Origin: Acinetobacter tjernbergiae DSM 14971 = CIP 107465
GTDB taxonomy: Bacteria; Pseudomonadota; Gammaproteobacteria; Pseudomonadales; Moraxellaceae
Assembly (NCBI RefSeq): GCF_000374425.1
Contig: NZ_KB894379.1
Location: 1-60,984 of the forward strand
DNA: 60,984 bases
Reading direction: 5' to 3'
The position numbers and the translations under genes were made by a program. The notes beneath the pieces were generated by a model that ran no database searches, had not been told where the DNA came from, and worked only from the letters and a program-made list of their open reading frames with translations. Below are positions 1 through 9,384 of this stretch, one piece after another; positions within the stretch are counted from its first letter, which is position 1, and each line of letters opens with the position of its first letter.

Positions 1-280
1 AGTTAAAGAATCAAGGTATTGATTTAATTACGTATCATCGAAAGAACATGCGGACTGTTCAACTCTGTGCACAAGATGAATATCACTTAAAACAACGTAA
101 TAAGATAGAAACGTTATTTAGCTTATTGAAAGGACAATACAATTTAGTGACGAGTAAGGCACGTAGTATTCATGGATTTCTAAGTGGGATTTATGCATCG
201 TTATGTGCATATCAATTAACCCAACGAAATAAGCCAAAAATTCAAATTATGGAATCAGTGGCTTAAACAGGATTCGGGTT
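1..280 (+). mobile_element. IS982-family insertion sequence, 3' end only
   Basis: The window opens inside an insertion sequence. The transposase tail (3-266) is followed after 4 bases by the terminal repeat GATTCGGGTT at 271-280. That is the exact reverse complement of AACCCGAATC at 60699-60708, which begins a second copy at the other end of the window. Both copies lie in the same orientation. The 5' part of this copy is outside the window, so intactness cannot be judged. Confidence 0.8.
3..266 (+). CDS. IS982-family transposase, C-terminal part
   Basis: The reading frame is open from base 3 and ends at TAA 264-266, giving 87 residues of a protein that starts upstream of the window. The region around RNKIETLFSLLKGQ and the following GFLSGIYASLCAYQL is typical of the C-terminal end of DDE transposases of the IS982 family. 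The in-frame ATG at 48 is internal and not a real start. The catalytic DDE residues before this tail are mostly outside the window. Confidence 0.8.
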   Translation, partial: LKNQGIDLITYHRKNMRTVQLCAQDEYHLKQRNKIETLFSLLKGQYNLVTSKARSIHGFLSGIYASLCAYQLTQRNKPKIQIMESVA

Positions 281-387
281 AATTAAATATCAAAGATGAA
301 TAAAATTAATATTTAAAATAGATTGAAAATTATATATGAAATTATGACTGTGAATTAATTAAATAGAATTTTGCAAGGATGGTTTAA

Positions 388-777
388 GTGAAAGTTAAAT
401 TTATCAAAATGGGAGTGGTGCTATTTATTATAATAGGCATTATGGTATCATGTTATTTGAATAAATTTTCTGAAGCAGTCAAAAAAGAGTCTGAGCAACG
501 GAATTTACTAGGAGTTAAATATTTCTCCAAGGCTAAGATAAAAGGAGAGGTAAAAGAAATAAATTTTATAGAAGATAGAAAAATATATGCATATGATATT
601 ATGGTTATAGGTGATGTTGATAATATGTTGAAGATCAATCCAACATATTTTTTTGTATATTATGATAAAGGTGATAATATGAAAATGTTAACTATTTATC
701 TAAGTTCAAGTCTTAATATCAAAGTTGGTCAAACTATCTGTAAGGATGAAAATAGTTTATATTTTTATCCTTGTTAA
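388..777 (+). CDS. Hypothetical membrane-anchored protein, 129 aa
   Basis: I do not recognise this protein. It starts at GTG 388 (AAGGATGG just upstream) or at ATG 409. Residues about 8-26 form one hydrophobic segment, so it is probably anchored in the inner membrane with a periplasmic C-terminal domain. It stands alone between the IS982 end and a bidirectional terminator. It is AT-rich compared with the housekeeping genes nearby, and its position beside an IS suggests accessory DNA. Confidence 0.55.
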   Translation: MKVKFIKMGVVLFIIIGIMVSCYLNKFSEAVKKESEQRNLLGVKYFSKAKIKGEVKEINFIEDRKIYAYDIMVIGDVDNMLKINPTYFFVYYDKGDNMKMLTIYLSSSLNIKVGQTICKDENSLYFYPC

Positions 778-858
778 ATTTTAAGTAAACTAGCTAAATA
801 GTGGTTAATATAGCAAATTCCAATTAAATTACTCTAAGCCATTAACTTGAGTATGTAT

Positions 859-893
859 CTTAAAAAAGGAAGCGATTTTCTTCCTTTTTTAAG
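859..893. terminator. Bidirectional intrinsic terminator
   Basis: A perfect 14-bp inverted repeat, CTTAAAAAAGGAAG and its complement, surrounds a 7-base loop. The stem carries A- and T-tracts on both sides, so it can stop the rightward gene at 388-777 and the leftward alaA gene. Confidence 0.75.
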
Positions 894-906
894 ATATTTA
901 TTTCAC

Positions 907-2337
907 TTAACGCATCTTCGCCAAGAAACGGCTTAAACGATTAATTGCTTCACGTAGCTCATTTTCAGCAGGTAAGAACACTACACGGAAATGATCTGGG
1001 GTTGGCCAATTAAAACCTGTACCTTGAACCAACAAAACTTTCTCAGCCTTTAATAAATCCAACATCAATTTCTCATCGTCTTCAATCGGATAGATCTCAG
1101 GGTCTAGTTTTGGGAAACAGTACATTGCACCCTCAGGCTTAACACAACTTACGCCAGGAATCTCATTCAACATTTCCCACGCAATATTACGCTGTTCATA
1201 CAGACGACCACCTGGACGAATTAAGTCATTAATAGACTGATAACCGCCGAGAGCGGTTTGGATAGCATATTGTGCTTGATGATTCGCGCACAAACGCATT
1301 GAAGCGAGCATGTCTAAACCTTCAATATAATCTGCTGCACGTGATTTATCACCTGTGATCGCCATCCAACCTGCACGGTAACCGGCAATACGATAGGCTT
1401 TTGATAAACCATTGAATGAGATACAAAGTTGATCACCAGCCAAAGCAGCAACTGCAACATGCTCAATGCCGTCATAAATGATTTTGTCGTAGATTTCATC
1501 AGCAAATAAAATCAAATCATGTTTTTTTGCTAAAGCAACGATTTGCTCCAATACATGACGTGGGTAAACAGAACCTGTTGGGTTGTTTGGATTAATGATG
1601 ACAATACCACGTGTATTCGCTGTGATTTTGCTTTCCATATCCGCAAGATCAGGATACCAAAAGTTTTCTTCATCACATTTATAATGAACAGCTTTACCAC
1701 CAGAGAGATTGACTGCTGCTGTCCATAATGGATAATCAGGCATAGGAACGAGCATTTCATCGCCATCGTTCAATAAACCTTGCATCGCCATCACAATCAG
1801 TTCAGACACACCATTTCCGACATACACATCATTAACGTGCATATCAAAAACGCCTTTTTGCTGATAATACTGGCAAATGGCTTTACGCGCAGGGAAGATC
1901 CCTTTTGAGTCTGTGTAACCAACCGCATTCGGTAGGTTTAATGCAACATCATTGATAATTTCTTGTGGAGCTTCAAAACCAAAAGGTGCAGGGTTGCCGA
2001 TATTGAGCTTGATGATCTTGTGTCCTTGCTCCTCCATTTCATTGGCGGCGCGTAATACTGGTCCACGAATGTCATAGCAAACATGCTCAAGCTTCGATGA
2101 TTTCTTGATTTCACGACTTGATTGAGCAGAGTGGGATGTAACAGTATTTTTAGACATAGCAGGATTCACTTTTGCATATCGATATAAATAACTTTTAAAG
2201 GTTTCAACGCTTACCAAATCTAGATCATGTTGATCTTTGAGTAACTCAACAATTTTTTCATGGGTAAAACCTGATTGTTGATATTGTCTGATGGTTGGTA
2301 AGAGTTTTTGGAAAACCACACTTTTTTTCTGAGACAT
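907..2337 (-). CDS. alaA: Alanine/glutamate-pyruvate aminotransferase AlaA with N-terminal extension
   Basis: PLP-dependent fold-type I aminotransferase that makes alanine from pyruvate and glutamate in the cytoplasm. From about residue 80 (SSKLEHVCYDIRGPVL, then LNIGNPAPFGF) it follows E. coli AlaA closely. The PLP-lysine motif SFNGLSKAYRIAGYRAGW and the NPNNPTG loop are present. The protein is 476 aa against about 405 in E. coli. The extra 70 residues at the N terminus are basic and helical and resemble a small DNA-binding or adaptor domain. The start ATG at 2337 keeps this extension in frame with no stop. It is monocistronic, with a terminator at its 3' end. Confidence 0.85.
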   Translation of the reverse strand: MSQKKSVVFQKLLPTIRQYQQSGFTHEKIVELLKDQHDLDLVSVETFKSYLYRYAKVNPAMSKNTVTSHSAQSSREIKKSSKLEHVCYDIRGPVLRAANEMEEQGHKIIKLNIGNPAPFGFEAPQEIINDVALNLPNAVGYTDSKGIFPARKAICQYYQQKGVFDMHVNDVYVGNGVSELIVMAMQGLLNDGDEMLVPMPDYPLWTAAVNLSGGKAVHYKCDEENFWYPDLADMESKITANTRGIVIINPNNPTGSVYPRHVLEQIVALAKKHDLILFADEIYDKIIYDGIEHVAVAALAGDQLCISFNGLSKAYRIAGYRAGWMAITGDKSRAADYIEGLDMLASMRLCANHQAQYAIQTALGGYQSINDLIRPGGRLYEQRNIAWEMLNEIPGVSCVKPEGAMYCFPKLDPEIYPIEDDEKLMLDLLKAEKVLLVQGTGFNWPTPDHFRVVFLPAENELREAINRLSRFLAKMR

Positions 2338-2575
2338 TTTTTGTCCTATACAACCGTGCCCAACAAGAATAACACTATCTTTGCTTACGAGAAAGATAGT
2401 TTTGTTAAAATTTGCTTACCAAGGATTTTTGTTTGCTTTCTTTTTGCTATTTTAAATTTAATGCTTAAATTTCACTAAATTGTACGATCTGAGACTAGAG
2501 TTTTTGGTGTGAATGGCGTAAATATAAAATCTGATCATCGAGATATTTTTAACATCAAAATAAAAGGTGCAGGTT

Positions 2576-2995
2576 ATGGGAAAAGTCAATAAAACAGACC
2601 GAGAATGGCAAAGAGAACTATCACCAGAAGAATATCGCATCACTCGTCAGAAAGGCACAGAACCAGCATTCACAGGACAATATTGGAATAACAAGCAACA
2701 TGGAACCTATGTGTGTCGATGCTGTGGTGCTGAATTATTTTCTTCAGAAACAAAATACGATAGCGGTTGTGGGTGGCCGAGCTTTTATAGAGCAATTGAT
2801 AGTGTTGCGATAGAAGAACATGAAGATTTATCGCATGGTATGGTCAGAACAGAAATTGTCTGCCATGATTGCGATGCACATTTGGGTCATGTGTTTGAGG
2901 ATGGCCCACAGCCGACAGGACTGCGTTATTGCGTGAATTCGGCATCATTACAACTTAAAACAGAAGAAAAGAATGACGAGGAAACTTATCCATGA
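2576..2995 (+). CDS. msrB: Peptide-methionine (R)-S-oxide reductase MsrB
   Basis: Reduces methionine-R-sulfoxide in proteins, an oxidative repair enzyme. Two zinc-binding CxxC pairs are visible (CRCCGAELF and [10 protein letters not shown]), together with GCGWPSF and the catalytic-cysteine motif [10 protein letters not shown] chose ATG 2576 over GTG 2567 because AAAAGG precedes it at suitable spacing. Length is about 139 aa, normal for the family. Its last codons overlap the start of the glutathione peroxidase gene by 4 bases, so the two are co-translated as an oxidative-stress repair operon. Confidence 0.93.
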   Translation: MGKVNKTDREWQRELSPEEYRITRQKGTEPAFTGQYWNNKQHGTYVCRCCGAELFSSETKYDSGCGWPSFYRAIDSVAIEEHEDLSHGMVRTEIVCHDCDAHLGHVFEDGPQPTGLRYCVNSASLQLKTEEKNDEETYP

Positions 2996-3480
2996 GTAAC
3001 ATTTATCAGTTTGAAGCTGAATTGTTAGAGGGAGAAACAAAGGCGCTCGCTGATTATAAAGGCAAGGTCATGCTGATTGTAAATACTGCCAGTAAGTGTG
3101 GTTTTACACCACAGTTTGCAGGACTAGAAAAGCTACATGAAAAATATAAAGCTCAAGGTTTAGAGGTGCTCGGGTTTCCTTGCAACCAATTTGGGGGACA
3201 AGATCCAGGAACAAACAAAGAAATTGGTGCATTTTGCCAACGCAATTATGGGGTGAATTTTCCGATGTTTGCCAAGGTCGATGTGAAAGGGCCAGAAGCG
3301 CATGTTATTTTTCGCTTTTTGACGCGTGAAGCCAAAGGCATTTTAGGTAGTCGTAACATCAAATGGAACTTTACCAAGTTCCTTGTTGGGCGTCATGGTG
3401 AGGTGTTAGGTCGCTATGCTCCGACAACCAAGCCCGATGCTTTGGAAGCGGATATTGAAAAAGCCTTAGCGAAAAAATAA
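2992..3480 (+). CDS. Glutathione peroxidase family protein
   Basis: Thiol peroxidase of the GPx/BtuE family that removes hydroperoxides, 162 aa. The active-site cysteine lies in [12 protein letters not shown]. The conserved [12 protein letters not shown] and KWNFTKFLV segments supply the second cysteine, glutamine, tryptophan and asparagine of the GPx site. As in most bacterial members the active residue is cysteine, not selenocysteine. ATG 2992 overlaps the msrB stop (ATGA), so expression is coupled to msrB. A strong terminator follows at 3499. Confidence 0.92.
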   Translation: MSNIYQFEAELLEGETKALADYKGKVMLIVNTASKCGFTPQFAGLEKLHEKYKAQGLEVLGFPCNQFGGQDPGTNKEIGAFCQRNYGVNFPMFAKVDVKGPEAHVIFRFLTREAKGILGSRNIKWNFTKFLVGRHGEVLGRYAPTTKPDALEADIEKALAKK

Positions 3481-3498
3481 AAATTAAATTGAGTAGTA

Positions 3499-3527
3499 AA
3501 AAAGACGGTCATTTGACCGTCTTTTTT
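3499..3527 (+). terminator. Intrinsic terminator of msrB-gpx
   Basis: AAAAGACGGTCA and its complement form a stem around a 2-3 base loop, followed by a run of T. It lies between the convergent gpx and RND genes and probably serves both. Confidence 0.85.
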
Positions 3528-3536
3528 CTTGAAAAT

Positions 3537-6500
3537 TTATTGAGTGTGTTCAACTGATACAGGCTTGGTTTTTCTAAAGCTGTGCAGTTTGCGGTTGATA
3601 TCATCAATGAAGGTATAGACCACAGGAATAACCAATAACGATAAGAAGGTACTGGTAATCAAACCGCCAATCACAGAAATTGCCATTGGCGCACGGAAAC
3701 TTGGATCTGTTCCAATCCCAAGCGCAATCGGTAACATACCTGCTCCCATTGCTAGAGTTGTCATGATAATTGGGCGTGCTCGCTTATGACAGGCATCTAA
3801 CAACGCATTAAATCTAGAATAATGCTTTTCGTTTCTTGCGATAATGGCGTAATCAACCAGTAGAATCGAGTTCTTACTGGCGATCCCCATCAGCATAATC
3901 AAACCAATGAGACTTGGCATCGAGAAGCTACTTTTTGCTAAAAGCAATAATACGAATGCACCGCCAAGAGATAAAGGTAAAGCAACCAGAATAGTGATCG
4001 GTTGTAGGAAGTCTTTGAATAAAAGAACCAGAACAACGTAGATACACAATACACCTGTCAGCATCGCCAAACCAAAGCTTGAGAATAACTCTTGCATGAC
4101 TTCAGCATCACCAATATTGGTACGTTTAACTGTTGGCGGTAGATTTTTCATGGTTGGGAGTTGGTCAACTTTAGCAGCAATATCACCCAACGGTTGATTA
4201 TTCAGCTCGATATTAAAATTGATATTACGCAAACGATTGAAGCGATCAATTTGCGATGGCCCACTTTCAATATTGACATCTGCAATCGTCCCTAACATCA
4301 CAGGGCCGTGACTGCCTTTGATCATCAAGCGTTTCATTAACTCCTGATCTTGGCGAGCAGCCAAAGGAAGTTTAATCACAACGGGAACTTGACGTTGAGA
4401 TAAGTTTAATTTTGCTAGATTCTGATCAAAATCACCTGCGGTGGCGATACGCAAAGTTTCAGCAATATCATAGGTGGTGACACCTAAATCTGCGGCTTTA
4501 GCAAAATCAGGACGAATTACCAGTTCAGGACGAATTAAAGCCGCGCTTGAAGTAATACTCCCAATATTTGGAATGGTGCGTAATTCTCGTTCAAGTTGGC
4601 GTGCAGTCGACATCAAAGCTTCTGGATCATCGCCTGAAAGTGCAAGTTGATACTGGGTGTTATTTCCTGCTAAACCGACTTGAATACGTGCACCCGGCAA
4701 TGGAGCTAAACGTTGACGAATCTGATTCTCAATCTCTTGTAAACTTGCACTTCGATCAGAGCGCTCAGTAATTTGAATGGTTAATGTGGCTTTTCTTGGT
4801 TCGCTCGAAGCTCCCCCTGAAAAAGGATCTGTTCCTGCTGCACCACCACCAATGGTTGTATAAATACTCTTGATTTCAGGATGGTCTTTAATCAGGTTAC
4901 GTGCGTACTCTGCTGTTTTTAAGGTATCAACAAATTGTGAACCGGGTGCGAGTTCTAGACGAACTTGGGTTTGCCCTGTATCTGGTGGTGGAACGAAACC
5001 AGTAGGTAGTAGAGGAATCAGCATCACTGAGCCAACAAAAAAAGCAATCGCTCCAAATAAAGTGACCCAACGGTGATTTAAACACCATGTGACTAAACGC
5101 ATATAGCCACGCATGACACGTCCATCGTTGGCGCGGTCTCTGGCTAATTTTGTTGTGCCATGATCTAATTTTGCTTGGTTGTCTACAGTTTCATCTTGCT
5201 TGTCAACTTGACCAATCCACGGTTTTAAAATGTAAGCCGACATCATTGGTGTAAGCAGACGTGCAACTAATAAAGAAGCAAAAATTGCCAATGCAGCCGT
5301 CCAACCGAATTGAACGAAAAATTTACCTGCGATTCCACTCATGAACGCTGTTGGCAGAAATACTGCAATTAACGTAAACGTCGTGGCAATAACCGCTAGA
5401 CCAATTTCATCGGCAGCTTCCATTGCGGCTTCATAAGGTGTTTTTCCCATTCGCAGATGCCGAATAATATTTTCAATTTCAACAATTGCATCATCGACTA
5501 AGATACCAACAACCAATGACATGGCGAGTAAAGTCACGGTATTTAATGTAAAACCAAAGTAATACATCCCAATCAAGGCAGGTAAAATAGATAGTGGCAG
5601 GGCAGTTGCAGCAATGATGGTTGCACGCCAATCACGTAAAAATAGCCAAACCACCAAGATTGCTAAAATTGCCCCTTCATAAAGCAGTGACATCGAACCT
5701 TTATAGTTATCTGCAACTGGTTTAACAAAGTTAAAAGCTTCTGTAATTTGAATATCAGGATGTGAGGCTTTCAGTTTCTCTAATGCTTGAGCTACACCTT
5801 TTTCAACATCGACTTCACTCGCACCTTTACTACGGGTAATTTCAAAACCAATCACAGGTTTACCATTCAATAGTGCAGCAGAGCGTCGTTCTGCAATTCC
5901 ATCACGAATAGATGCAACTTGATCAAGGCGAATATGCCGACCATCGCTGAGAGCGAGGTCCATTGCACCAATTTCTGCGGCTGTTTTTACGGTTGCAATG
6001 GTGCGGATTGATTGTTCGCTGCCCCCAATTTTGGTTTGACCGCCTGAGGCATCTTGCTGAATTAAGCGTAATTGGCGGGTAATATCGGTCGCAGTTGCAT
6101 TCAATGCCAACAATTTTTCAGGGTCAAGTTCAACTTCAACTTGGCGTGTAACACCACCTACACGTGCGACAGCACCGACACCTTTCACCTGTAACATGGC
6201 ACGCGCAATATCATAGTCTACAAACCATGACAGTGCTTCTTCATCCATCTTGGGTGATTGAATGGTGTAGGTGAGAATTGGCGAGCCTGACAAATTGATT
6301 TTACTGACAATCGGATCGCGTAAATCGGCAGGTAAATCAGAGCGGACTTGAGACACTGCATTGCGAACATCATCAACCGCTTCTTGGAGTGGTTTTTCGA
6401 GTTGAAATTCTGCTGTGACCGTAACAACACCATCTTGAATATTGGTGTATTGATTTCTCAAACCTTGTAAAGAGGCAATCGAGTTTTCAATTTTACGTGC

Positions 6501-6689
6501 AACTTCTGTTTCTAGTTGTGGTGGGGCAGCACCCGGTAGCGCTGCGCTTACGGTGACCATCGGAAGTTCAATATCTGGGAATTGTTGTATTTTCATCCAG
6601 TGAAAACATAACAATCCTGCCAAACCAAGCATGATAAACAATAAAATGCCCGGAATTGGATTGCGGATTGACCAAGCGGAGAAATTCAT
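3537..6689 (-). CDS. RND-family efflux pump permease (AcrB/MdtB-like)
   Basis: Proton-driven inner-membrane exporter, 1050 aa, the normal length of a tripartite RND pump. The N terminus (SIRNPIPGILLFIMLGLAG) is the first of twelve membrane helices. The TM4 acid pair essential for proton transfer is visible in VGILVDDAIVEIENI. Large periplasmic loops follow TM1 and TM7. The gene begins 1 base after the stop codon of the upstream periplasmic adaptor. No outer-membrane factor gene adjoins, so the pump probably borrows a TolC-like channel. Substrate cannot be told from sequence. No local regulator of the TetR or MarR type is adjacent. Confidence 0.93.
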   Translation of the reverse strand: MNFSAWSIRNPIPGILLFIMLGLAGLLCFHWMKIQQFPDIELPMVTVSAALPGAAPPQLETEVARKIENSIASLQGLRNQYTNIQDGVVTVTAEFQLEKPLQEAVDDVRNAVSQVRSDLPADLRDPIVSKINLSGSPILTYTIQSPKMDEEALSWFVDYDIARAMLQVKGVGAVARVGGVTRQVEVELDPEKLLALNATATDITRQLRLIQQDASGGQTKIGGSEQSIRTIATVKTAAEIGAMDLALSDGRHIRLDQVASIRDGIAERRSAALLNGKPVIGFEITRSKGASEVDVEKGVAQALEKLKASHPDIQITEAFNFVKPVADNYKGSMSLLYEGAILAILVVWLFLRDWRATIIAATALPLSILPALIGMYYFGFTLNTVTLLAMSLVVGILVDDAIVEIENIIRHLRMGKTPYEAAMEAADEIGLAVIATTFTLIAVFLPTAFMSGIAGKFFVQFGWTAALAIFASLLVARLLTPMMSAYILKPWIGQVDKQDETVDNQAKLDHGTTKLARDRANDGRVMRGYMRLVTWCLNHRWVTLFGAIAFFVGSVMLIPLLPTGFVPPPDTGQTQVRLELAPGSQFVDTLKTAEYARNLIKDHPEIKSIYTTIGGGAAGTDPFSGGASSEPRKATLTIQITERSDRSASLQEIENQIRQRLAPLPGARIQVGLAGNNTQYQLALSGDDPEALMSTARQLERELRTIPNIGSITSSAALIRPELVIRPDFAKAADLGVTTYDIAETLRIATAGDFDQNLAKLNLSQRQVPVVIKLPLAARQDQELMKRLMIKGSHGPVMLGTIADVNIESGPSQIDRFNRLRNINFNIELNNQPLGDIAAKVDQLPTMKNLPPTVKRTNIGDAEVMQELFSSFGLAMLTGVLCIYVVLVLLFKDFLQPITILVALPLSLGGAFVLLLLAKSSFSMPSLIGLIMLMGIASKNSILLVDYAIIARNEKHYSRFNALLDACHKRARPIIMTTLAMGAGMLPIALGIGTDPSFRAPMAISVIGGLITSTFLSLLVIPVVYTFIDDINRKLHSFRKTKPVSVEHTQ

Positions 6690-6690
6690 C

Positions 6691-7881
6691 TTATTTCTCC
6701 TGTGTGGTCACAAGTTGTTTACTGAGTGGTGTGTCAGGAATATCTTTGGCAACAGTGACCAAATCTCCGTCCGTTAAGAAACCTGTTCCTGAAGAAACCA
6801 ATTTTACATGAGTTGGTAAATCCATAATCTCAACGCGATCACCCAAACGGCGACCTACAGTGACTTTTTGCTGTGTCACACGATTATTGTGATCAACAAT
6901 AAACACATAAGAAAAACCATCTCGTAGTAATAACGCAGTTTGCGGAATAGTGAGTGCAGGTTTTTCACCGAGATCAAATTCACCTTTCACAAACATACCC
7001 ATACGAACTGCTTGAGTCGTTGGAATATCGACATAAACCAAACCGTAACGAGTTTGTGGATCAATAACAGGCGCTATCATCCGAACTTTGCCTGTGACTG
7101 TTGCTTGGGCTGGGTCTGGTGAAATGATACGGGCTGTCATACCTTGTTTGAGTTTATATAAATCGGATGAGGTGACTTCAGCGCGCCATTCTAAGCGATG
7201 ATCTCGAATTAAACGGAAGAGTTCTTGTCCTGTCTGTGCCAAAGAACCAACGGTTGCGGTACGTGCTGAAATAACGCCATTATCAGGTGAAACCACTTGG
7301 GTTTGAGCTAGGCGTAATTGATGACTTTCAATTTGAGCTTTGGCTGCATCAAGACGGGCTTGTGCAGTGGCTTGAGAGGTTTGATATTGCGTAGATTCCT
7401 GCGCAGAAATCGCCCCTGTATTTTTAAGTTGTTGAATGCGTTTGTTATTGGTGATCGCATCAGCTAGCACGGCTTGTGCTTCGGCATAGCTTGCTTGGGC
7501 TGCTGCGAGGTCAGCACGAATAGTTTCACTATTGATTTCAGCTAAAACTTGACCCCGTTTAACTCCATCACCAACGTTGACATTGACTCGAGTCAGTCGT
7601 TGTCCTGATAGTTCACTGCCAATCACCACTTCTTGCCAAGCTGCAATATTGCCATTAGCAGTAAAGCTTTGCCTCCAATTTTGTTGTTCGGGTTGAACAA
7701 CCGTCACAGTCAACGCTGCTTTCTGTTCAGTTGGATTCGCACGTTTTTGCTTTTCCACATTTTGTGAATTTTTGGTTTTGTTCATTTGCCAAAACATGAT
7801 TGCAATTATTAGAAAAACAATAATGATCGCTAAAATAAACCAAATTTTCTTCTTTGTTTTCTGGGGAGTTTGAGAAGCCAT
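6691..7881 (-). CDS. Periplasmic adaptor (membrane fusion) subunit of the RND pump
   Basis: HlyD/AcrA-type adaptor joining the RND permease to an outer-membrane channel, about 396 aa. Residues about 10-30 form one membrane anchor (IWFILAIIIVFLIIAIMFW) without a lipobox cysteine. A lipoyl-like half, a coiled-coil hairpin rich in A, Q and E, the second lipoyl half and a beta-barrel domain follow in the usual order. The frame is open further upstream, but ATG 7881 has GGAAAG before it and fits the family. It is the first gene of a two-gene operon with the permease. Confidence 0.9.
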   Translation of the reverse strand: MASQTPQKTKKKIWFILAIIIVFLIIAIMFWQMNKTKNSQNVEKQKRANPTEQKAALTVTVVQPEQQNWRQSFTANGNIAAWQEVVIGSELSGQRLTRVNVNVGDGVKRGQVLAEINSETIRADLAAAQASYAEAQAVLADAITNNKRIQQLKNTGAISAQESTQYQTSQATAQARLDAAKAQIESHQLRLAQTQVVSPDNGVISARTATVGSLAQTGQELFRLIRDHRLEWRAEVTSSDLYKLKQGMTARIISPDPAQATVTGKVRMIAPVIDPQTRYGLVYVDIPTTQAVRMGMFVKGEFDLGEKPALTIPQTALLLRDGFSYVFIVDHNNRVTQQKVTVGRRLGDRVEIMDLPTHVKLVSSGTGFLTDGDLVTVAKDIPDTPLSKQLVTTQEK

Positions 7882-8041
7882 CTTTCCATAGTCGCCAAAT
7901 ATTGATGGCCTAAGTATAGACGAAGATTTCAACAGATGGTCAATACCGAATGGATAGATGAAAAAATTAATAGAGAGGATTCTTGGGCACACCAAAATAA
8001 ATTTAGGTCTATGAAGTGATGATATTTTTCATCACAGTTCG

Positions 8042-8494
8042 TCATAAAGGAAGCAAGCGATTCGATACTACATTCTTCATGACAATCGTTGACGTAAGAC
8101 GCTGTACATTCGGTAAAGCAGAGAGGCTATCATCATAAAGTTTTTGAAAACTAGCGAGGTCTTTCGTCACGACATGCAATAAATAATCAGGATTGCCAAA
8201 TAGGCGTTGTGCTTGAATCACATTCGCGATCTCACTGACTTTTTCTTCGAAGCTAGATAAAGCACGTTTATCGCCATCTTTTAGCGTTACAAAGATAATT
8301 GCCGCAAAATTAAAGCCGATTTGCGAAGCTTCAAGATCAGCATGATAGCCCTTAATTACGCCAGATTCTTCTAATGCTTTGACTCGACGATGACAAGGGG
8401 ACAGACTTAAACCGATTCTTTCGGCTAATTCGGTGATAGATAATCGCCCATTTGCTTGTAGTTCGGCAATAATTTTCTTATCAATGCGATCCAT
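8042..8494 (-). CDS. Lrp/AsnC-family transcriptional regulator
   Basis: A 150-aa regulator with an N-terminal winged helix-turn-helix (LSITELAERIGLSLSPCHRRVKALEESGVIKG) and a C-terminal RAM/ligand-binding domain. It is divergent from a LysE-type exporter, with 136 bases between the two starts. That arrangement is typical of amino-acid-responsive control of an amino-acid exporter, so it probably senses an amino acid and activates the neighbour. The intergenic region holds the imperfect dyad TTTCACCAAATGGTGAAAA (8581-8599), a plausible binding site. Confidence 0.88.
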   Translation of the reverse strand: MDRIDKKIIAELQANGRLSITELAERIGLSLSPCHRRVKALEESGVIKGYHADLEASQIGFNFAAIIFVTLKDGDKRALSSFEEKVSEIANVIQAQRLFGNPDYLLHVVTKDLASFQKLYDDSLSALPNVQRLTSTIVMKNVVSNRLLPL

Positions 8495-8580
8495 TTGGAA
8501 TAATCTACCTTTTGGTTTTAAAAATAAGCAAACATTTGGAATAACATTTTAAGCATTAAAGCCTATTCTCTCAAATCTAT

Positions 8581-8599
8581 TTTCACCAAATGGTGAAAA
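8581..8599. promoter_or_regulatory. Candidate Lrp operator in divergent promoter
   Basis: TTTCACCA and TGGTGAAA form a perfect 8-bp inverted repeat with a very short centre. It lies between the Lrp-type regulator and the LysE-type exporter. Function is inferred from position and symmetry only. Confidence 0.5.
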
Positions 8600-8630
8600 A
8601 CATGGACATAGTTGTGAATGGGTGTTGGAT

Positions 8631-9248
8631 ATGGATTTGAGTGTCATTTTTGCTTTTTGGTGTGTTTCAATTTTATTTGTTTTGACACCAGGTGCAGATT
8701 GGGCTTATGCAATTTTAGCAGGAATAAAAGGGCAGTTTGTCATTACGGCGGTGATGGGATTGGTGTTGGGTCACTTAATCGCTATTTTATGTGTTGCAGC
8801 TGGTGTTGGCACTTTACTTAACCATTATCCTATTCTTTTAAGTACCATGACGATTGCAGGTGCTTGTTATTTGTTTTGGATGGGCGTAAATCTGTTCATT
8901 CATCCTGCCACCATTTCAACTGAGATTAAACCAACTCAGAAACTTGAATCTGCTCAATCGTGGTTGATTAAGGGGGTGGGGATTAGTGGATTAAACCCTA
9001 AAGTGCTGTTGTTGTTCTTTGCTTTATTACCCCCATTTATCCATCCCAAAGTCGCACTTTCTCCAACAGCACAAATTATTGTGTTAGGAATGATTCATTT
9101 GCTAAGTTGTGCTGTAGTTTATATTTTGGTTGGAATCGCAGCGAAGAAATTATTAAGTACACGACCTCAAGCTGTAAAAATAGTCAGTCGTATTTCTGGT
9201 AGCTTAATGATTCTGATTGCCATGCTGTTGGTTATGGGGCAGGTTTGA
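8631..9248 (+). CDS. LysE/RhtB-family amino-acid exporter
   Basis: Inner-membrane exporter of about 205 aa with the LysE signature near the N terminus (LTPGADWAYAILAG) and about six hydrophobic segments. The frame opens at GTG 8622, but ATG 8631 gives the usual MDLSVIFAFW start. It probably exports an amino acid or homoserine-like metabolite under control of the divergent Lrp-type regulator. Substrate is not predictable from sequence. Confidence 0.85.
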   Translation: MDLSVIFAFWCVSILFVLTPGADWAYAILAGIKGQFVITAVMGLVLGHLIAILCVAAGVGTLLNHYPILLSTMTIAGACYLFWMGVNLFIHPATISTEIKPTQKLESAQSWLIKGVGISGLNPKVLLLFFALLPPFIHPKVALSPTAQIIVLGMIHLLSCAVVYILVGIAAKKLLSTRPQAVKIVSRISGSLMILIAMLLVMGQV

Positions 9249-9384
9249 TTGACTTTATCTATTTGATATGCAAGTCTTTATGGCTTTGAATCTCTTATAA
9301 TTGTGTTGTTTAAATTTTGATATATAAAAATAATGGATTCTGGATTTTGTAATTAAAAACTTTATGTGTAAGCTGAGATGATGC

